Origin: Robertmurraya massiliosenegalensis JC6
GTDB taxonomy: Bacteria > Bacillota > Bacilli > Bacillales > Cytobacillaceae
Direction of reading: 5' to 3'
Length of the DNA: 64,000 nucleotides
Assembly: GCF_000311725.1 (NCBI RefSeq)
Contig: NZ_HE978514.1
Coordinates: 61,538 to 125,537 of the forward strand
The translations under genes and the position numbers were made by a program. Position 1 is the stretch's first letter. Every line of letters begins with the position of its first letter. Of the stretch, positions 44,350 to 52,962 are shown one piece after another. The notes below the pieces were generated by a model. It saw only the letters and a list, made by a program, of their open reading frames with translations, was not told the origin of the DNA and ran no database searches.

Positions 44350-46017
44350 TTAAATTTCAATGATGATTGGCAATATCATCGGTCTTCTTTTTGTTTTTGT
44401 ATATAAAAATTCACCAATGGTTTTCTTTAAACTTTGTTTCACCGAGCTCCATTGTCCCCTTCCGGAAAGGTTTATATCTTTCAGCGTCTTATCAATGAGT
44501 CGATGCATTTCTTTCATTAATTCCTCTGAATCTTTTACGTAGATAAACCCTCTCGTTATTATATCTGGACGTGAGAGCCATTTTTTATCTACCTTACTCA
44601 TTGTTAAGACCATAACAAGCATTCCATCTTCTGATAGTTGTTTCCGATCTCTTAAAACAATTTCACCGATATCCCCAACTCCTACTCCATCTACATATGT
44701 ATCCCCAGCATGAATTCGCCTTGCGTGGCGAGCAAGTGAATGCTCAATATCCACCACGTCACCATTTTTGAGGATAAATGTATTTTCTTGTTCTAACCCA
44801 ACCGATTCAGCTAATATTCGATGCTGATGGAGCATCCGATATTCTCCATGAATCGGGATAAAATATTTCGGCTTCATAAGTGTAAGCATCCATTTTAAAT
44901 CTTCTTGATATCCGTGACCTGAAACGTGCATGCCTTTTCCAGAACCATAAATAACATGGGCACCAAGTGTAAATAAATTATCAACGATTTTCGATACACT
45001 TTTTTCATTTCCTGGGATTGGTCCTGCCGCAAGAATTACTGTATCACCCGCTAACACTTCCACCCCTCTGAAGTTTCCAGTCGATAAGCGAGATAAAGCC
45101 GCCAATGGTTCTCCTTGACTTCCCGTACATAAAATCGCAACCCGCTCCGGAGATAACTCATTGATTTCATTTGCTTCAATCAGCATTCCTTCTGGAACCG
45201 TTAAGTACCCACGTTGAATTGCTACATCCACAACATTGACCATACTTCTCCCAAGTAAAGCAAGTTTTCGATTTGTCCGCATCGCAGCGTCTACCACCTG
45301 TTGTACACGGTTAATATTTGAGGCAAATGTTGATAGGATCACCTTTTGTTTCGCCTCAATGAATGCCTCCATCACTTGCTCTCCAACCATTTTCTCCGAT
45401 GGTGTACTTCCTGGTCGTTCAGCATTCGTGCTTTCTGATAGTAATAGTAATACACCTTCAGTACCGATTTGAGCCATTTTATGAATATCCGAATACTGTT
45501 GGTTAACAGGGGTTAAATCAAACTTAAAGTCACCTGTATGGACAATATTTCCTTGTGGTGTTCGGAATACAACACCTAGACAGTCAGGAATACTATGATT
45601 CACCCTGAAAAATTGTACGATCATTTGGCCGATTTTTAATTCAGCATTTGAATCGATCTCTACTAGTTTCGTCTCCCTAATTAACTTATGTTCTTCCAAC
45701 TTTAATTCAATTAATCCAAGTGTAAATCGCGTCGCAAACACAGGTACATCAATCTTTTTTAGCAAATAAGGGATCCCACCAATATGGTCCTCATGCCCAT
45801 GTGTCACAATTAACGCTTTGACCTTATCCCTGTTGTCCTCTAAAAATGAGACATCAGGAATGATCAAATCAATTCCCAATAAACTCTCATCTGGAAACTT
45901 ATTTCCACAGTCGATAACGATTATATCCTCTTCATATTGAATACAGTACATATTTTTCCCTACTTCATTAAGTCCTCCTAAAGCAAAAATAGACATTAAC
46001 CCATCGTTTGTACGCAT
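44350..46017 (-). CDS. Ribonuclease J (J1-like)
   Basis: 555 residues, the exact length of B. subtilis RNase J1. Beta-CASP metallo-ribonuclease with endo- and 5'-3' exonuclease activity on mRNA. The Zn site is THGHEDHIGG (about 73-82); other motifs are HTGDFKFDLTP, LLSESTNAERPG, ILCTGSQGEPLAALSR and HGEYRML, with the C-terminal TKRRPMILPIII block. Sequence differs enough from both RnjA and RnjB as I recall them that it may be an additional paralogue. ATG 46017 follows AGGAGGATAAGT; the longer frame upstream has no such site. Divergent from the TerD-vWA gene. Confidence 0.88.
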   Translation of the reverse strand: MRTNDGLMSIFALGGLNEVGKNMYCIQYEEDIIVIDCGNKFPDESLLGIDLIIPDVSFLEDNRDKVKALIVTHGHEDHIGGIPYLLKKIDVPVFATRFTLGLIELKLEEHKLIRETKLVEIDSNAELKIGQMIVQFFRVNHSIPDCLGVVFRTPQGNIVHTGDFKFDLTPVNQQYSDIHKMAQIGTEGVLLLLSESTNAERPGSTPSEKMVGEQVMEAFIEAKQKVILSTFASNINRVQQVVDAAMRTNRKLALLGRSMVNVVDVAIQRGYLTVPEGMLIEANEINELSPERVAILCTGSQGEPLAALSRLSTGNFRGVEVLAGDTVILAAGPIPGNEKSVSKIVDNLFTLGAHVIYGSGKGMHVSGHGYQEDLKWMLTLMKPKYFIPIHGEYRMLHQHRILAESVGLEQENTFILKNGDVVDIEHSLARHARRIHAGDTYVDGVGVGDIGEIVLRDRKQLSEDGMLVMVLTMSKVDKKWLSRPDIITRGFIYVKDSEELMKEMHRLIDKTLKDINLSGRGQWSSVKQSLKKTIGEFLYTKTKRRPMILPIIIEI

Positions 46018-46084
46018 ACTTATCCTCCTAGCTTTGCTACTGAAAATAGTATTTGAGCAACGATCCACTGTTATGCAATTTCCA

Positions 46085-46131
46085 CCAATTAAAAGTAAAA
46101 TCTAAACTTTTTTGCCAATTTAAAGTAAACT
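46085..46131. repeat. 17-bp direct repeat in the promoter region of the TerD-vWA gene
   Basis: CCAATTAAAAGTAAAAT (46085-46101) and CCAATTTAAAGTAAACT (46115-46131), 30 bases apart centre to centre, 15 of 17 identical. It lies between the divergent RNase J and TerD-vWA genes, so it is a candidate binding site. Confidence 0.55.
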
Positions 46132-46160
46132 ATAAGAAACGAGCGATTAAGGAGGACAAG

Positions 46161-47510
46161 ATGAAATCGTTAATTCGTGGGGAGAAAGTGAAACTCGTAG
46201 ATTACACGCCATCTACACAGATTGAAGTAGAAGTGAAAATCGATGCAAATTCAGAAATTGACATTACTTGTTTTGGATTAAATGCGGACAAAAAGCTTGT
46301 GGACGACCGTTACATGATCTTTTACAACCAGACTCAATCTCCTTTAAATGAGCTACGGCTTCCAAACTATCAAAATGGCTCTGGAACCTTTCTAATCAAT
46401 TTGGACAAGCTACCCCCATCTGCTCAATATTTAGTATTTACAGGCACGATTGACGGGGAAGGAACCATGGGGAATATTTTTTCAGGATCGATTCAAATAA
46501 AAGCAAATGGACAATCTATTTTGGAATACACCTTTAAAGGAAATGAATTTCAGAATGAAAAGGCTGTGATTATTGCTGAGCTTTATGTCAAATCAATTTG
46601 GAGAGTGGCATCAGTGGGAAGAGGCTATGACGGAGGTCTTGCTGCTCTTCTAAAGGATTTTGGTGGAGAAGTGGCAGAAGAAGAACAGCCCCAAATCACT
46701 CCGTCACCTCCAGCAAATGATAAGAAAGTCAATCTGGAGAAGAAAATGGCCCAGCAAGCTCCTAAAATCCTTGACCTGTCAAAAAAAGCGAAGGTGTCAC
46801 TTGAGAAGGTAGGGTTACAGAATCATCATGCAAAAGTTGCGCTCTGCTTAGATATATCTGCCTCGATGTATAGCTTGTATCGCTCCGGAAAGATTCAAGA
46901 TTTTGCTGAGAGAATACTAGCATTAGGAACTCGTTTTGATGACGATGGCTCGATTGATATTTTCTTATTTGGAGCAAGGTCTCATGATGCAGGAGAACTA
47001 ACTATTGATAACTTTAATGGTTTTGTCAATCAATTAATTAAGCGCTATCCATTAGAAGGTAGCACCTACTATGGAAAGGCGATGAAAACGATCCGTGAGC
47101 ACTATTTTGGACAAGCTTCAAAAAGAAATTCACCGCACCCAAGCTCGGTTCCCGTCTACGTCATGTTTGTAACCGACGGCGCAACCTTCGATGAAAAAGA
47201 AACGATCAATCATATTCGAAACTCATCTTACGAACCGATCTTTTGGCAGTTTATGGCGATTGGGAAATCAAATAAAGGAGTAAAAAGACGCGGACTTTTT
47301 AATTCCTTCCAATCTGATTTTTCATTTTTGGAAAAACTAGATGATCTCTCTGGCCGCTATATTGACAATGCCGATTTCTTTAGCGTCGAAGATCCACAGC
47401 ATGTCTCAGATCATGAATTGTATGATTTATTGATGCAAGAGTATCCCAGCTGGGTACGTGCTGCCTCAACAAAAGGACTGATTGCAGGTACGACTAGCCG
47501 GGTACGTTAA
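46161..47510 (+). CDS. TerD-like plus von Willebrand A domain protein (TerF type)
   Basis: 449 residues. An N-terminal TerD-like domain (about 1-185, with KVKLVDYTPSTQIEVEVKI and YNQTQSP), a Pro-rich linker, and a C-terminal vWA domain (about 255-430) with the MIDAS motif CLDISASM and the late Asp in FVTDGATFD. Resembles TerF/YceC-type tellurium and general-stress proteins. No other ter genes are adjacent; the terC gene at 9917 is far away. AAGGAGGACAAG precedes the ATG, which defines the start. Confidence 0.85.
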   Translation: MKSLIRGEKVKLVDYTPSTQIEVEVKIDANSEIDITCFGLNADKKLVDDRYMIFYNQTQSPLNELRLPNYQNGSGTFLINLDKLPPSAQYLVFTGTIDGEGTMGNIFSGSIQIKANGQSILEYTFKGNEFQNEKAVIIAELYVKSIWRVASVGRGYDGGLAALLKDFGGEVAEEEQPQITPSPPANDKKVNLEKKMAQQAPKILDLSKKAKVSLEKVGLQNHHAKVALCLDISASMYSLYRSGKIQDFAERILALGTRFDDDGSIDIFLFGARSHDAGELTIDNFNGFVNQLIKRYPLEGSTYYGKAMKTIREHYFGQASKRNSPHPSSVPVYVMFVTDGATFDEKETINHIRNSSYEPIFWQFMAIGKSNKGVKRRGLFNSFQSDFSFLEKLDDLSGRYIDNADFFSVEDPQHVSDHELYDLLMQEYPSWVRAASTKGLIAGTTSRVR

Positions 47511-47520
47511 TATAACACCA

Positions 47521-47555
47521 GAGGGCTGGAAATTACTTCCCAGCCCTCTTGCATT
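47521..47555. terminator. Bidirectional terminator between convergent genes
   Basis: GAGGGCTGG (47521-47529) with CCAGCCCTC (47540-47548), then TTGCATTT. Confidence 0.82.
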
Positions 47556-47578
47556 TATTACAGAATACAAACAATACC

Positions 47579-48775
47579 TTATGAGCGTTTTTTCAAAAAC
47601 ACGACCTTCAAATAATCTCCTTCTTTAAATTCTTTGATCGTTTTAAAGTCTGCAGGAAGTCTGAACTCTTCAAGAATTTGATACTTGGAATTAGCCTGCT
47701 GGAAAGCTTTTACGATGAAACCTTTGAATTTGTCCATGCCAAATGTACTGCAATTAGTAGAGGCCACAATAACCCCACCCTTTTCTGTAATGCGAATCGC
47801 TTTTTCTAATAGATCCGAATAATCCTTTCCTGCACTGAATGTATGCTTTTTAGAACGTGCATAGCTCGGTGGATCAAGGATCACCAAATCAAAGCTAAGA
47901 TTTTTTCGCCCCGCATATTTAAAATAGTTGAACACATCTTCAACGATAATATCCTGCGCTTCGAAGTCGATTCCATTGACGCTAAATTGCTCAATAGTTT
48001 TGCTTTTACTGCGATTGGCCACATCGACACTTGTTGTTTTAATGGCACCACCTAATGCAGCAGCGACTGAAAAAGCACCCGTATACGAAAAGGTATTTAA
48101 TACCGTCTTACCTTCTGCATATTGATCGCGAATCTTCTTTCTTACCTCTCGTTGATCTAAAAAGATCCCAACCATTGCACTTTCATTTAAATAAACGGCA
48201 AAGTTCATGCCATTTTCCTTTACAAGAAGTGGTTCAGGCGCTCTTTCTCCGATGACAAAATCATCGTCTGCCATGTAGGTACCTTGAGCATCAAAACGTT
48301 TCTTTTCATAAAGACCTTTATATTCGACAACCTTGTTTAAAGCTTCGATTAGCACATCTTTAAATTGATAAATGCCCTCACTATACCACTGAATAAGAAG
48401 GTAGCCATCAAAATACTCAATCGTTACGCCACCAATTCCATCTCCTTCACCATTAAACACTCGAAACGCCGTCGTTTCTGGATCATTAAACAAAAAACTA
48501 CGATGTTCTAATGCTTTTTTAACTTTTTTCTCGAAAAAATGGGCGTCAATTTGCTCGTCTTTCTGTCTGCTTAGTATCCATCCAATTCCTTTATTTTGTT
48601 GCCCATAATATCCTTTTGCTAGGAAAGCACCTTTGTCATCCATTAGTTCAATGAGCGCTCCTTCCTCACCTAGTAGATTGGCGTTTTGAATCGCTTCTTT
48701 TTTGATTAGAGGAACACCAGCCTTAATGCTCTTCACATATGATGACTTTACTTTCAACTTTATTATTTTATTCAT
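47579..48775 (-). CDS. Class I SAM-dependent rRNA methyltransferase, RlmI/YwbD family
   Basis: 398 residues. An N-terminal PUA-like RNA-binding domain (about 1-75) and a C-terminal methyltransferase with VLNTFSYTGAFSVAAALGGA (motif I), TSVDVANRS, LVILDPPSYARSK (motif IV) and VIVASTNCS. RlmI methylates C5 of a 23S rRNA cytosine; the same reaction here is inferred. The end LKVVFLKKRS and start are normal for the family. Confidence 0.9.
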   Translation of the reverse strand: MNKIIKLKVKSSYVKSIKAGVPLIKKEAIQNANLLGEEGALIELMDDKGAFLAKGYYGQQNKGIGWILSRQKDEQIDAHFFEKKVKKALEHRSFLFNDPETTAFRVFNGEGDGIGGVTIEYFDGYLLIQWYSEGIYQFKDVLIEALNKVVEYKGLYEKKRFDAQGTYMADDDFVIGERAPEPLLVKENGMNFAVYLNESAMVGIFLDQREVRKKIRDQYAEGKTVLNTFSYTGAFSVAAALGGAIKTTSVDVANRSKSKTIEQFSVNGIDFEAQDIIVEDVFNYFKYAGRKNLSFDLVILDPPSYARSKKHTFSAGKDYSDLLEKAIRITEKGGVIVASTNCSTFGMDKFKGFIVKAFQQANSKYQILEEFRLPADFKTIKEFKEGDYLKVVFLKKRS

Positions 48776-48810
48776 AAAAACCGTCCTATTTAATTATTTC
48801 AAAAAAATGA

Positions 48811-48846
48811 AAAAAGCCTCATCCATTAATAGAATGGGCTTCTTTC
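48811..48846 (-). terminator. Terminator downstream of the allantoinase operon
   Basis: AAAGCCTCATCCATT with AATGGGCTTCTTT; stem with one small bulge; minus-strand tail TTTTTTC. It lies between the allB stop and the rRNA methyltransferase start. Confidence 0.65.
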
Positions 48847-48902
48847 TCATTTTCTAATACCTTTTATTATACCTTTCTTTACCCTTAGGTAGACTTTTTT
48901 TA

Positions 48903-50264
48903 TTAATTTGTTATACCTTTGAGCCAATTTCCCTTGTTTATCGATTGCTTAATATGTCCGTCCTCAAAAATGATATTCCCATTATTTATGGTAGACTTTA
49001 TTTTACAGGGGAAAGTATGCCCAAGATAGAGACTTTCTTTATGTTTTGCAAAGAAATTAGACTCCGTTACGGTGAACGTTTCTTCTGTTGTTACAATCGC
49101 AAAATTGGCAGGTTCGCCCACAGCAATTCCCCCTTTAAAAGGAAGCTTAAACCGTTCCACTGGATTCGCTGACAATTGCTTAGCAATTTTTTCAAAAGGA
49201 AGGTCATATTTTAACGCTAATTCAATTATGGCAAGTAAGGTAAACTGCCCCCCGCTAATTCCACCCCATGCCTCAAAAAGATGATGAGTCTTTGGATCCT
49301 TTAAGGAAAAAGGACAAGGAGAGTGATCAGAGGCAATCATATCAAACTTACCATCTATGAATAAATGAATTAATTTCTCCTGTTCTTCTTTCTCTCTTAA
49401 CGGTGGTGCACATTTCGCAACTGTTCCTTTTTCTACTAAATCTTCATGGGAGAATAGTAAATAATGGGGACAGGTTTCCACGGTTACATCAATGCCCTGT
49501 TCTTTTGCCTCCTCAATTTTCCCCACAGCAGCCGCACTGCTTATATGGACAAAATGAATCGGACAGCCTGTGATTTTTGCATAGGACAGGACTCTTTCAA
49601 CCGCCTCGACTTCTGCGCGAATCGGTCGCGTTTCTAGATAATCATCTGCACTGAATTGTCCTTTTTGTCGCTTTTCAGCCGTTAGCCATTTCGTTATCGC
49701 ATCACTTTCCGAATGGAGGGCAAGAACTTTGTTCAGTGATGCGATTTTCTTCATTCCCTTCAACAGTGTGATATCGTCGACCCGCTCAAACTCTTCATTT
49801 CCAGATTCAGAAAGAAACGCTTTAAAGCCTATCACTCCAGCTTCAGCAAGCTCTTCTAAGTAGTCGACATTTCCTGGGACAAGTCCACCCCATAAGGCAA
49901 AATCAACCATTGATTTCTCTCTCGCTTTCTCTATTTTTTGCATCAGAGCTTCGTTGTTAATCGTTGATGGAATCCCATTTAATGGCATATCAAAAAAGAG
50001 CGTACAACCACCTGCTGCCATCATTTCTGAACCGGTTTCAAAGCCTTCCCATTCGTCTCTTCCTGGATCATTGAAATGGACATGAACATCAATAGCACCT
50101 GGGAAAATATATAACCGACTCGCGTCCATTTCTTTGTCCGCTTGCCCGGTTAAATTTGCATCTATTTTAGCAATCTTGCCATCTTTAATTCCAACATCAG
50201 CCTTTTTCACACCTCCAGGTAAGACGACGAAACCATTGCAAATAGCTAAATCAAAAAGAACCAT
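48903..50264 (-). CDS. allB: Allantoinase
   Basis: 453-residue amidohydrolase that opens allantoin to allantoate. Metal ligands: DVHVHFNDPG (His pair, about 61), the carboxylatable Lys in IGFKAFLSESG (about 147), HSESDAI, HFVHISSA and IASDHSPCPF. Last of three coupled minus-strand genes; it begins one base after the stop of the aminotransferase gene. B. subtilis counterpart is PucH. Regulated presumably by the PucR protein encoded at 52963. Confidence 0.94.
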   Translation of the reverse strand: MVLFDLAICNGFVVLPGGVKKADVGIKDGKIAKIDANLTGQADKEMDASRLYIFPGAIDVHVHFNDPGRDEWEGFETGSEMMAAGGCTLFFDMPLNGIPSTINNEALMQKIEKAREKSMVDFALWGGLVPGNVDYLEELAEAGVIGFKAFLSESGNEEFERVDDITLLKGMKKIASLNKVLALHSESDAITKWLTAEKRQKGQFSADDYLETRPIRAEVEAVERVLSYAKITGCPIHFVHISSAAAVGKIEEAKEQGIDVTVETCPHYLLFSHEDLVEKGTVAKCAPPLREKEEQEKLIHLFIDGKFDMIASDHSPCPFSLKDPKTHHLFEAWGGISGGQFTLLAIIELALKYDLPFEKIAKQLSANPVERFKLPFKGGIAVGEPANFAIVTTEETFTVTESNFFAKHKESLYLGHTFPCKIKSTINNGNIIFEDGHIKQSINKGNWLKGITN

Positions 50265-51503
50265 TTATCCCACCACCTTGGCGTCATAATGATTTAGAGC
50301 TGCTTGCAATGCATTTCCTCGATTGACTGCCACTCCATGGCGGATAAGTACTGCCTCTAACGCCCCTAAGACTGAAAGAATATTTTCCTTCCTGCAACTA
50401 TAACCCATCGTTCCAATTCTCCAAATCTTCCCGTGTAATGGTCCAAAAGATGAAGCAATTTCAATCCCAAATTTCTGTAGGAGCATGTTTCTTACCGCGT
50501 CTCCATCGACACCTGTAGGAATCTTGACACAGGTAACACAAGTGAGCTTGTTTTCAGGATCACCAAAAAGTTCTAATCCCATCGCTTCAATTCCTTTTAT
50601 TAATGCTTGCTCATGAAATTGATGGCGCTTAAACCTCTCTTCCAAACCTTCTTCCAATACAAGTCGCAAGCCTTCTCTCAAGGCATACACCATCGAAGTC
50701 GCTTCCGTATGATGATTCAATCTTCTTGGGCTCCAATAATCTTGCAACATCCCTAAATCAAAATAGTTACTTGCAATCGGAAGCTTGCTTCGTACATATT
50801 GACGGTCCTCATCGGTCGCAATTCCTCGTTCCACCTTTTTACGAGAGAGAATAATCTCCTCAATTCGCTCATTATAGGAAATGGGCGCCATTCCAGATGG
50901 GACAGACAGGCACTTTTGTGTTCCACCTATTACTGCATCAATACACCATTCATCTGTTTTTACTTCGACTCCACCAATCGAAGCCACAGCATCAACTACC
51001 AATAAAACATCTTGCTCACGACACGCCTTTCCAATTTCTTGGAGCGGCTGTATTCTTCCAGTAGAAGTTTCGCCATGTACAATCGCAACAAGTTTTGGAG
51101 ATACCTTTTTCATTTCAGCTATAATCATTCTTGGTTCAAAGACCTCGCCCCATGGACAGTCGAGCGTATAAACATCTGCGCCATATCTTTCACAGATTTC
51201 CACAAGCAAATGACCAAAACGGCCATAAATCGGAACAAGTACTTTATCCCCTGGTTCGATTATGCTCGATAACACTGCTTCATTCCCAGCACGAGACGTT
51301 CCATCAATCGGGAATGCCCAATGATTGTTCGTTTGAAAAACCTTTCGTAGCATTTCCATTACTTCATTCATAATATTTGTAAAAGCTGGATCGAACTGCC
51401 CTAATATCGGTGTACTGAGTGCTCTTAGAACCCTCGGGTCCACTTCCACTGGTCCTGGTGTCATAATCGTTCTCTTCGGTGTATTTAGCTCTGAAAAACT
51501 CAT
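50265..51503 (-). CDS. pucG: (S)-ureidoglycine--glyoxylate aminotransferase
   Basis: 412-residue class V PLP aminotransferase that moves the amino group of ureidoglycine to glyoxylate, giving glycine. Starts with TPKRTIMTPGPVEVDPRVLR; the catalytic Lys is in GGTQKCLSVPSGM (about residue 197), and VHGETSTGRIQP and DAVASIGGVEV mark the cofactor site. Assignment over generic alanine-glyoxylate aminotransferase rests on position between allantoinase and allantoate amidohydrolase, as in the B. subtilis puc genes. Confidence 0.92.
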   Translation of the reverse strand: MSFSELNTPKRTIMTPGPVEVDPRVLRALSTPILGQFDPAFTNIMNEVMEMLRKVFQTNNHWAFPIDGTSRAGNEAVLSSIIEPGDKVLVPIYGRFGHLLVEICERYGADVYTLDCPWGEVFEPRMIIAEMKKVSPKLVAIVHGETSTGRIQPLQEIGKACREQDVLLVVDAVASIGGVEVKTDEWCIDAVIGGTQKCLSVPSGMAPISYNERIEEIILSRKKVERGIATDEDRQYVRSKLPIASNYFDLGMLQDYWSPRRLNHHTEATSMVYALREGLRLVLEEGLEERFKRHQFHEQALIKGIEAMGLELFGDPENKLTCVTCVKIPTGVDGDAVRNMLLQKFGIEIASSFGPLHGKIWRIGTMGYSCRKENILSVLGALEAVLIRHGVAVNRGNALQAALNHYDAKVVG

Positions 51504-51515
51504 CTTCCATCCCCC

Positions 51516-52763
51516 TTAGTAGGCCAATTTGTATAATAGCTCTGTCAGAAGCTCTACTCCTGTCTCCAAATCTTCTAATTTTGTAAACTCTTGAGGAGAA
51601 TGACTTATGCCTTTTTGACTCGGTACAAACAATAAAGTAGTTGGGCAAATCGAGGCAAATACTTGGGCATCATGCCCAGCACCAGAGACGATATCCTGAT
51701 GGCTAATGTTTTTATTGGATGCAAGCTGGCGAACCATCCTGTTCATCCCTTTATCCATCGCAATTGGTTTGACATCCATCCATTGTGATACTTGAACGTT
51801 CATCTCTAACTCGTTTGCGAATCTTTCAAATTCAGCAAATATATCTTCACAATATTGGTTAAGCATGTCTTCGCGATGATTTCGGATGTCTAAGCTGAAT
51901 TCCACAACACCTGCCACCACATTGGGGACATTAGGTTTTACATTGATTTTCCCTACGGTTGCCACTAACTGTGAATCGATTTCTTTTGCTTTATCGGTTA
52001 AATACGTAATCAATCGTGACGTTGTGGTCACTGCATCCTTGCGATAAAACATCGGAGTCGTACCAGCATGATTGCTTTCACCGCTCACTTTTACCGTAAA
52101 CCGACGTTGCCCAACAATATAAGAAACGACACCAATGGATTTCTTATTTCGTTCAAGAACCATTCCTTGTTCGATATGAATCTCAATAAACCGCTCAATA
52201 TCATGACGAATCGAAGGAGTATAATAGTTTGGATCGAAACCTGCAGATTTCATCGCATCTAAAAAAGATATTCCCTCCTCATCTTGTAAATTCTTCACAC
52301 TTTCTAAATTATAAGCGCCATTTATATTTCTCGATCCCCAAAACGTTAAAGGAAAACGACTCCCTTCTTCTTCACTAAGTGAAATGACTTCAATCGTTTT
52401 TTTCGGGTAACCAAATGCCTTGAATAATCGCGATGTAGCAAGAAGGCTTGCAATAATTCCGTACGCTCCATCATACTTCCCACCATTTCTCACCGTATCA
52501 ATATGTGATCCTGTTAAGATCGATTTGCTACTTATTTCTGTCCCCTGTAGTTTACCGAATAGATTACCAGCACTATCAAAATAGGTATCCAACTTGAACT
52601 CTTCCATTTTATTTTTTATGGCTCTTTGGGCTTCCTTCCATTCTTTCGAAAATAACAGCCTTGTATTACCCCCAGTTTCTGTTTTTCCAAACTGAGCAAG
52701 CCATTCAATCATTTCCTCTACTGTATTTTCCTTATTCGTCTGTTTCCCAACTCGAATGGCCAT
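51516..52763 (-). CDS. allC: Allantoate amidohydrolase
   Basis: About 415 residues, M20 peptidase-like family. It hydrolyses allantoate to ureidoglycine, CO2 and ammonia (PucF in B. subtilis). Metal ligands: TGSHIDTVRNGGKYDG (His, Asp), LSEEEGSRF, EIHIEQGMVLE and SGAGHDAQVFA. The lid-domain start GVVSYIVGQRRF is typical. ATG 52763 has GGGGAG 8 bases upstream; GTG 52772 is less likely. First gene of the allC-pucG-allB operon, divergent from pucR. Confidence 0.93.
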   Translation of the reverse strand: MAIRVGKQTNKENTVEEMIEWLAQFGKTETGGNTRLLFSKEWKEAQRAIKNKMEEFKLDTYFDSAGNLFGKLQGTEISSKSILTGSHIDTVRNGGKYDGAYGIIASLLATSRLFKAFGYPKKTIEVISLSEEEGSRFPLTFWGSRNINGAYNLESVKNLQDEEGISFLDAMKSAGFDPNYYTPSIRHDIERFIEIHIEQGMVLERNKKSIGVVSYIVGQRRFTVKVSGESNHAGTTPMFYRKDAVTTTSRLITYLTDKAKEIDSQLVATVGKINVKPNVPNVVAGVVEFSLDIRNHREDMLNQYCEDIFAEFERFANELEMNVQVSQWMDVKPIAMDKGMNRMVRQLASNKNISHQDIVSGAGHDAQVFASICPTTLLFVPSQKGISHSPQEFTKLEDLETGVELLTELLYKLAY

Positions 52764-52782
52764 CCGATTCACTCCCCAACTA

Positions 52783-52802
52783 AAAAGTTCATGTTAACTT
52801 TT
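52783..52802. promoter_or_regulatory. Inverted repeat upstream of allC
   Basis: AAAAGTT (52783-52789) and AACTTTT (52796-52802), perfect 7-bp arms around six bases, about 20 bases before the allC start. Candidate operator; the binding protein is unknown. Confidence 0.45.
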
Positions 52803-52892
52803 GTTACATAGATATTTAAGTTAAGTTTACTGATTTCACCTTGAGAGTTCATTATCATTTTTATACAAATTTAAATATCGATTTTGTTTATA

Positions 52893-52900
52893 TTAACCAA
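52893..52900 (-). promoter_or_regulatory. PucR-box core between allC and pucR
   Basis: TTAACCAA on the plus strand is the inverse of TTGGTTAA, the conserved core of the B. subtilis PucR box as I know it (WWWCNTTGGTTAA). The flanking W and C positions match poorly. Lies 70 bases before pucR and 130 before allC. Confidence 0.5.
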
Positions 52901-52962
52901 GTGCATTTTTTGTGCTATGATTAAAAAAATATATTATTCTGAATTTTTAAAGAGGTGTCATG

